A stretch of 15,851 nucleotides of DNA. Origin: Actinomycetota bacterium (GTDB lineage: Bacteria > Actinomycetota > Acidimicrobiia > IMCC26256 > PALSA-610). The stretch covers positions 1 through 15,851 of the forward strand of contig SXJQ01000002.1 in NCBI GenBank assembly GCA_005779345.1, given 5' to 3'. Under the pieces are notes generated by a model. That model made no database searches, was not told where the DNA came from, and worked only from the letters and a program-made list of their open reading frames with translations. Shown here one piece after another: positions 14,669 through 15,851 of the stretch (position 1 is its first letter; every line of letters begins with the position of its first letter). Made by a program: the position numbers and the translations under genes.

Positions 14669-14711
14669 CCGGCGTCGTCGGCACGTCGTCGGCGCAGCCC
14701 GACGACGCCGG
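14669..14711. repeat. Dispersed palindromic repeat, copy 3
   Basis: CCGGCGTCGTCGG (14669-14681) and CCGACGACGCCGG (14699-14711) are perfect 13-bp arms around a 17-nt loop, the same design as the copies at 8823 and 8895. This copy lies between two divergent genes, upstream of both, so it cannot be a terminator for either. Confidence 0.85.
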
Positions 14712-14760
14712 AACGGTGCTTCTCGGGGGCGACGCGGTCGGGATGGCTCGGAGGGTGTCC

Positions 14761-14766
14761 TAACGT
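14761..14766 (+). promoter_or_regulatory. -10 box of a leaderless-type promoter for the small zinc-ribbon gene
   Basis: TAACGT is followed by seven bases and then the GTG at 14774. There is no Shine-Dalgarno site and no clear -35 box. Confidence 0.5.
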
Positions 14767-14773
14767 CGCCGGT

Positions 14774-15004
14774 GTGATCGAGCACCGCTACAAGTGCGCC
14801 GCGTGCGGCAACCTCACCCGGTTCGACGTCGTCGCCACGCGCCGAACGCGCGCGTTTCACCACTACACGGTGGGCGGCGACCTCGCGATCGAAGACGAGA
14901 CGCTGCTCGACGAGACGGTCGAGTCGGTGACCTGCCGGTGGTGTGGAGCGACCGGCGACCGGATCGAGACGACGCCGCTCGCCTCCGGCGATCGGGCGCA
15001 GTGA
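14774..15004 (+). CDS. Small C4 zinc-ribbon protein, 76 residues
   Basis: The cysteine pairs C8-x2-C11 and C54-x2-C57 are spaced for one zinc ribbon with a long insert. The insert contains RAFHHYTVGGDL (26-37), with H29 and H30, and then an acidic stretch. No catalytic domain is present. I recognise the general type (small actinobacterial zinc-ribbon proteins) but no specific function; RNA, DNA or protein binding are all possible. The start is GTG 14774, which puts the first Cys seven residues in and follows a TAACGT box by seven bases. An open frame extends far upstream, but through the repeat and the divergent promoter region. It is tail-to-tail with the YjbQ-type gene, with nine bases between the stops. 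Confidence 0.8.
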   Translation: MIEHRYKCAACGNLTRFDVVATRRTRAFHHYTVGGDLAIEDETLLDETVESVTCRWCGATGDRIETTPLASGDRAQ

Positions 15005-15013
15005 CGTGCGCGC

Positions 15014-15439
15014 TCAGGTGCCGAGCAACTGCACGACGAGCCGGCGCACGCGCGGCCGGTCGTCGAAGTCGATGCACACGACTCGCTGCCACGTCCCGAG
15101 CATGAGCTCGCCGTTCGCGAACGGAATCGTGAGCGACGGTCCGATGATCCCGCCGCGGGCGTGCGAATGGCCGTTGGTGTCGGCGTTGAGCTCGTTGTGC
15201 TCCCAGTGCTCCTCGGCCGGAGCGAGGCGCTCGAGGATCCGGTTGATGTCGGCGTCGCAGCCGGGTTCGTGCTCGATCATCGCGACCCCGCACGTGGTGT
15301 GGGTGACGAACACGGTGCACAACCCGTCGCGGAGCCCGGCGTTGGCGATCACCTTCTGCGCGAAGCCGGTCACGTCGTGGATGTCGCCGTCGCCCTGGGT
15401 GTCGAGCGTCAGCTCCTCGTATCGCGCGCTGAACGTCAC
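15014..15439 (-). CDS. YjbQ/UPF0047 family protein
   Basis: Members of this small family were annotated as secondary thiamine-phosphate synthases because some rescue thiE mutants; their true role is not settled. The 141-residue length is typical. Family signatures are THTTCGVAMIEHEPG (H47, C50), EHNELNADTNGHSHARGGIIG (H91, H93 as likely metal ligands; given in full order from about residue 80 to 100), then IPFANGELMLGTWQ with Q118 and a DRPRVR end motif. The start is GTG 15439, with a G-rich stretch a few bases upstream. An in-frame extension to 15808 covers the divergent neighbouring gene and lacks family similarity. A TAGAAT box at 15495-15490 gives a leader of about 44 bases. Confidence 0.93.
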   Translation of the reverse strand: MTFSARYEELTLDTQGDGDIHDVTGFAQKVIANAGLRDGLCTVFVTHTTCGVAMIEHEPGCDADINRILERLAPAEEHWEHNELNADTNGHSHARGGIIGPSLTIPFANGELMLGTWQRVVCIDFDDRPRVRRLVVQLLGT

Positions 15440-15489
15440 CCTGCACCCCCGGGATCGAACCCGAGGCCGGTCGGCTCCGGGGCGCCCCG

Positions 15490-15495
15490 ATTCTA
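15490..15495 (-). promoter_or_regulatory. Candidate -10 box for the YjbQ-type gene
   Basis: TAGAAT on the minus strand is a strong -10 match in an otherwise GC-rich 84-bp gap. The predicted start is near 15483, leaving about 44 bases of leader containing a CGGG-TTCGAT-CCCG hairpin. Confidence 0.45.
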
Positions 15496-15523
15496 CGGAC
15501 CGACCCGGCTCGGGCAGGGAACG

Positions 15524-15851
15524 ATGACCGCGGCGGGCCCCGATTCGCCCCGACCCCGCCTCGCGGCGATCCCCGAGGCGCTCCTCGGCCCGATCGTCGA
15601 GGCGACCCTCGACCAACTCCGCGCCGGCAAACCGATCGACGTCCCCGCCGCGCTCAAACCCGTCTTGGCGTTCGATCGGCGGGCTCGCCAGGCCTCGGCG
15701 CTGCGCCGCCAGGTGTCCAAGGTGCTCGACTCCGACCCTGCGGTCGCCGCGGCAGTGGCCGCGACCCTCGCCGCCACGCCAGCGGCGGCCGCCGCGCTGG
15801 CAACCCACGACCCCGCCGATCCGACCGCGGGCGTGTTCGCCGCCGCGGCGC
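15524..15851 (+). CDS. Unidentified protein, 3' end outside window
   Basis: 109 codons are visible and the frame is open to the right edge. The N-terminus has IPEALLGPIVEATLDQLRAGK, then DVPAALKPVLAFDRRARQ and a run of Ala-rich helix. The order of a short helix, P-A-x-L-K/R, a V/L-x-x-F-D/A segment and a helix with D-P recalls the helical region that precedes the NYN ribonuclease domain in some actinobacterial proteins. That is only a resemblance; the domain itself would lie outside the window. The start is ATG 15524, with AGGGA only three bases before it. GC bias at codon third positions supports a real gene. Confidence 0.65.
   Translation, partial: MTAAGPDSPRPRLAAIPEALLGPIVEATLDQLRAGKPIDVPAALKPVLAFDRRARQASALRRQVSKVLDSDPAVAAAVAATLAATPAAAAALATHDPADPTAGVFAAAA

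Noticed and set aside
15445..15470. tRNA T-arm-like sequence on the minus strand (CGGGTTCGATCCCG)
   Set aside because: With a normal 7-nt T-loop the stem has a G-G mismatch, and no matching 5' acceptor or anticodon arm is found upstream. It is a simple hairpin in the YjbQ leader.

Overview
The window is about 15.8 kb of very GC-rich chromosomal DNA. Its gene content points to a high-GC actinobacterium. The gene styles fit Acidimicrobiia best, which is an inference: a Thr/Pro-rich PBP tail, many GTG starts, almost no Shine-Dalgarno sites and leaderless-type promoters. I see no insertion sequence, prophage, CRISPR array, tRNA or rRNA. This is ordinary housekeeping chromosome with several uncommon regulatory and repeat details.

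Left part (1-7459). A large AddB-like PD-(D/E)XK nuclease runs off the left edge on the minus strand. Divergent from it is a tightly coupled five-gene operon on the plus strand: a class A penicillin-binding protein, a coiled-coil C4 zinc-ribbon protein, an RNase HI-family protein, a small membrane protein and a histidine phosphatase. Every junction is a 4-bp ATGA or GTGA overlap. In Mycobacterium tuberculosis the RNase H and phosphatase are fused in one protein (Rv2228c) beside the zinc-ribbon gene (Rv2229c). Here they are separate genes with a membrane protein between them. A GC-rich hairpin follows the last stop.

Middle (7541-11059). A single-pass membrane protein gene is followed by rnpB, the RNase P RNA, on the minus strand. 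An AT-richer two-tier hairpin beyond the rnpB 3' end may be its terminator. Upstream of rnpB lie two copies of a palindromic intergenic repeat with 11-14 bp arms and a 17-nt loop. A third copy lies at 14669. Next, on the minus strand, are a four-helix membrane protein and an ECF sigma factor coupled to a membrane-anchored protein with a probable two-domain extracytoplasmic part.

Right part (11126-15851). trpD is coupled to a zinc-ribbon, two-TM protein gene. These converge on, and overlap by 20 bp, a DEDDh exonuclease/GIY-YIG UvrC-like repair gene. The repair gene's leaderless-type promoter contains a perfect LexA-type box (CGAAC-N4-GTTCG) and a second box with one mismatch 17 bp further upstream, so SOS control is likely. 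The window ends with a small C4 zinc-ribbon protein, a YjbQ/UPF0047 protein and the start of an unidentified gene.

Four genes (starts at 2883, 9397, 14605 and 14774) share one start architecture: TANNNT, exactly 7 nt, then GTG. I found no wholly novel multi-gene system. The best leads are the dispersed palindrome family, the tandem SOS boxes and the split RNase H/phosphatase operon.
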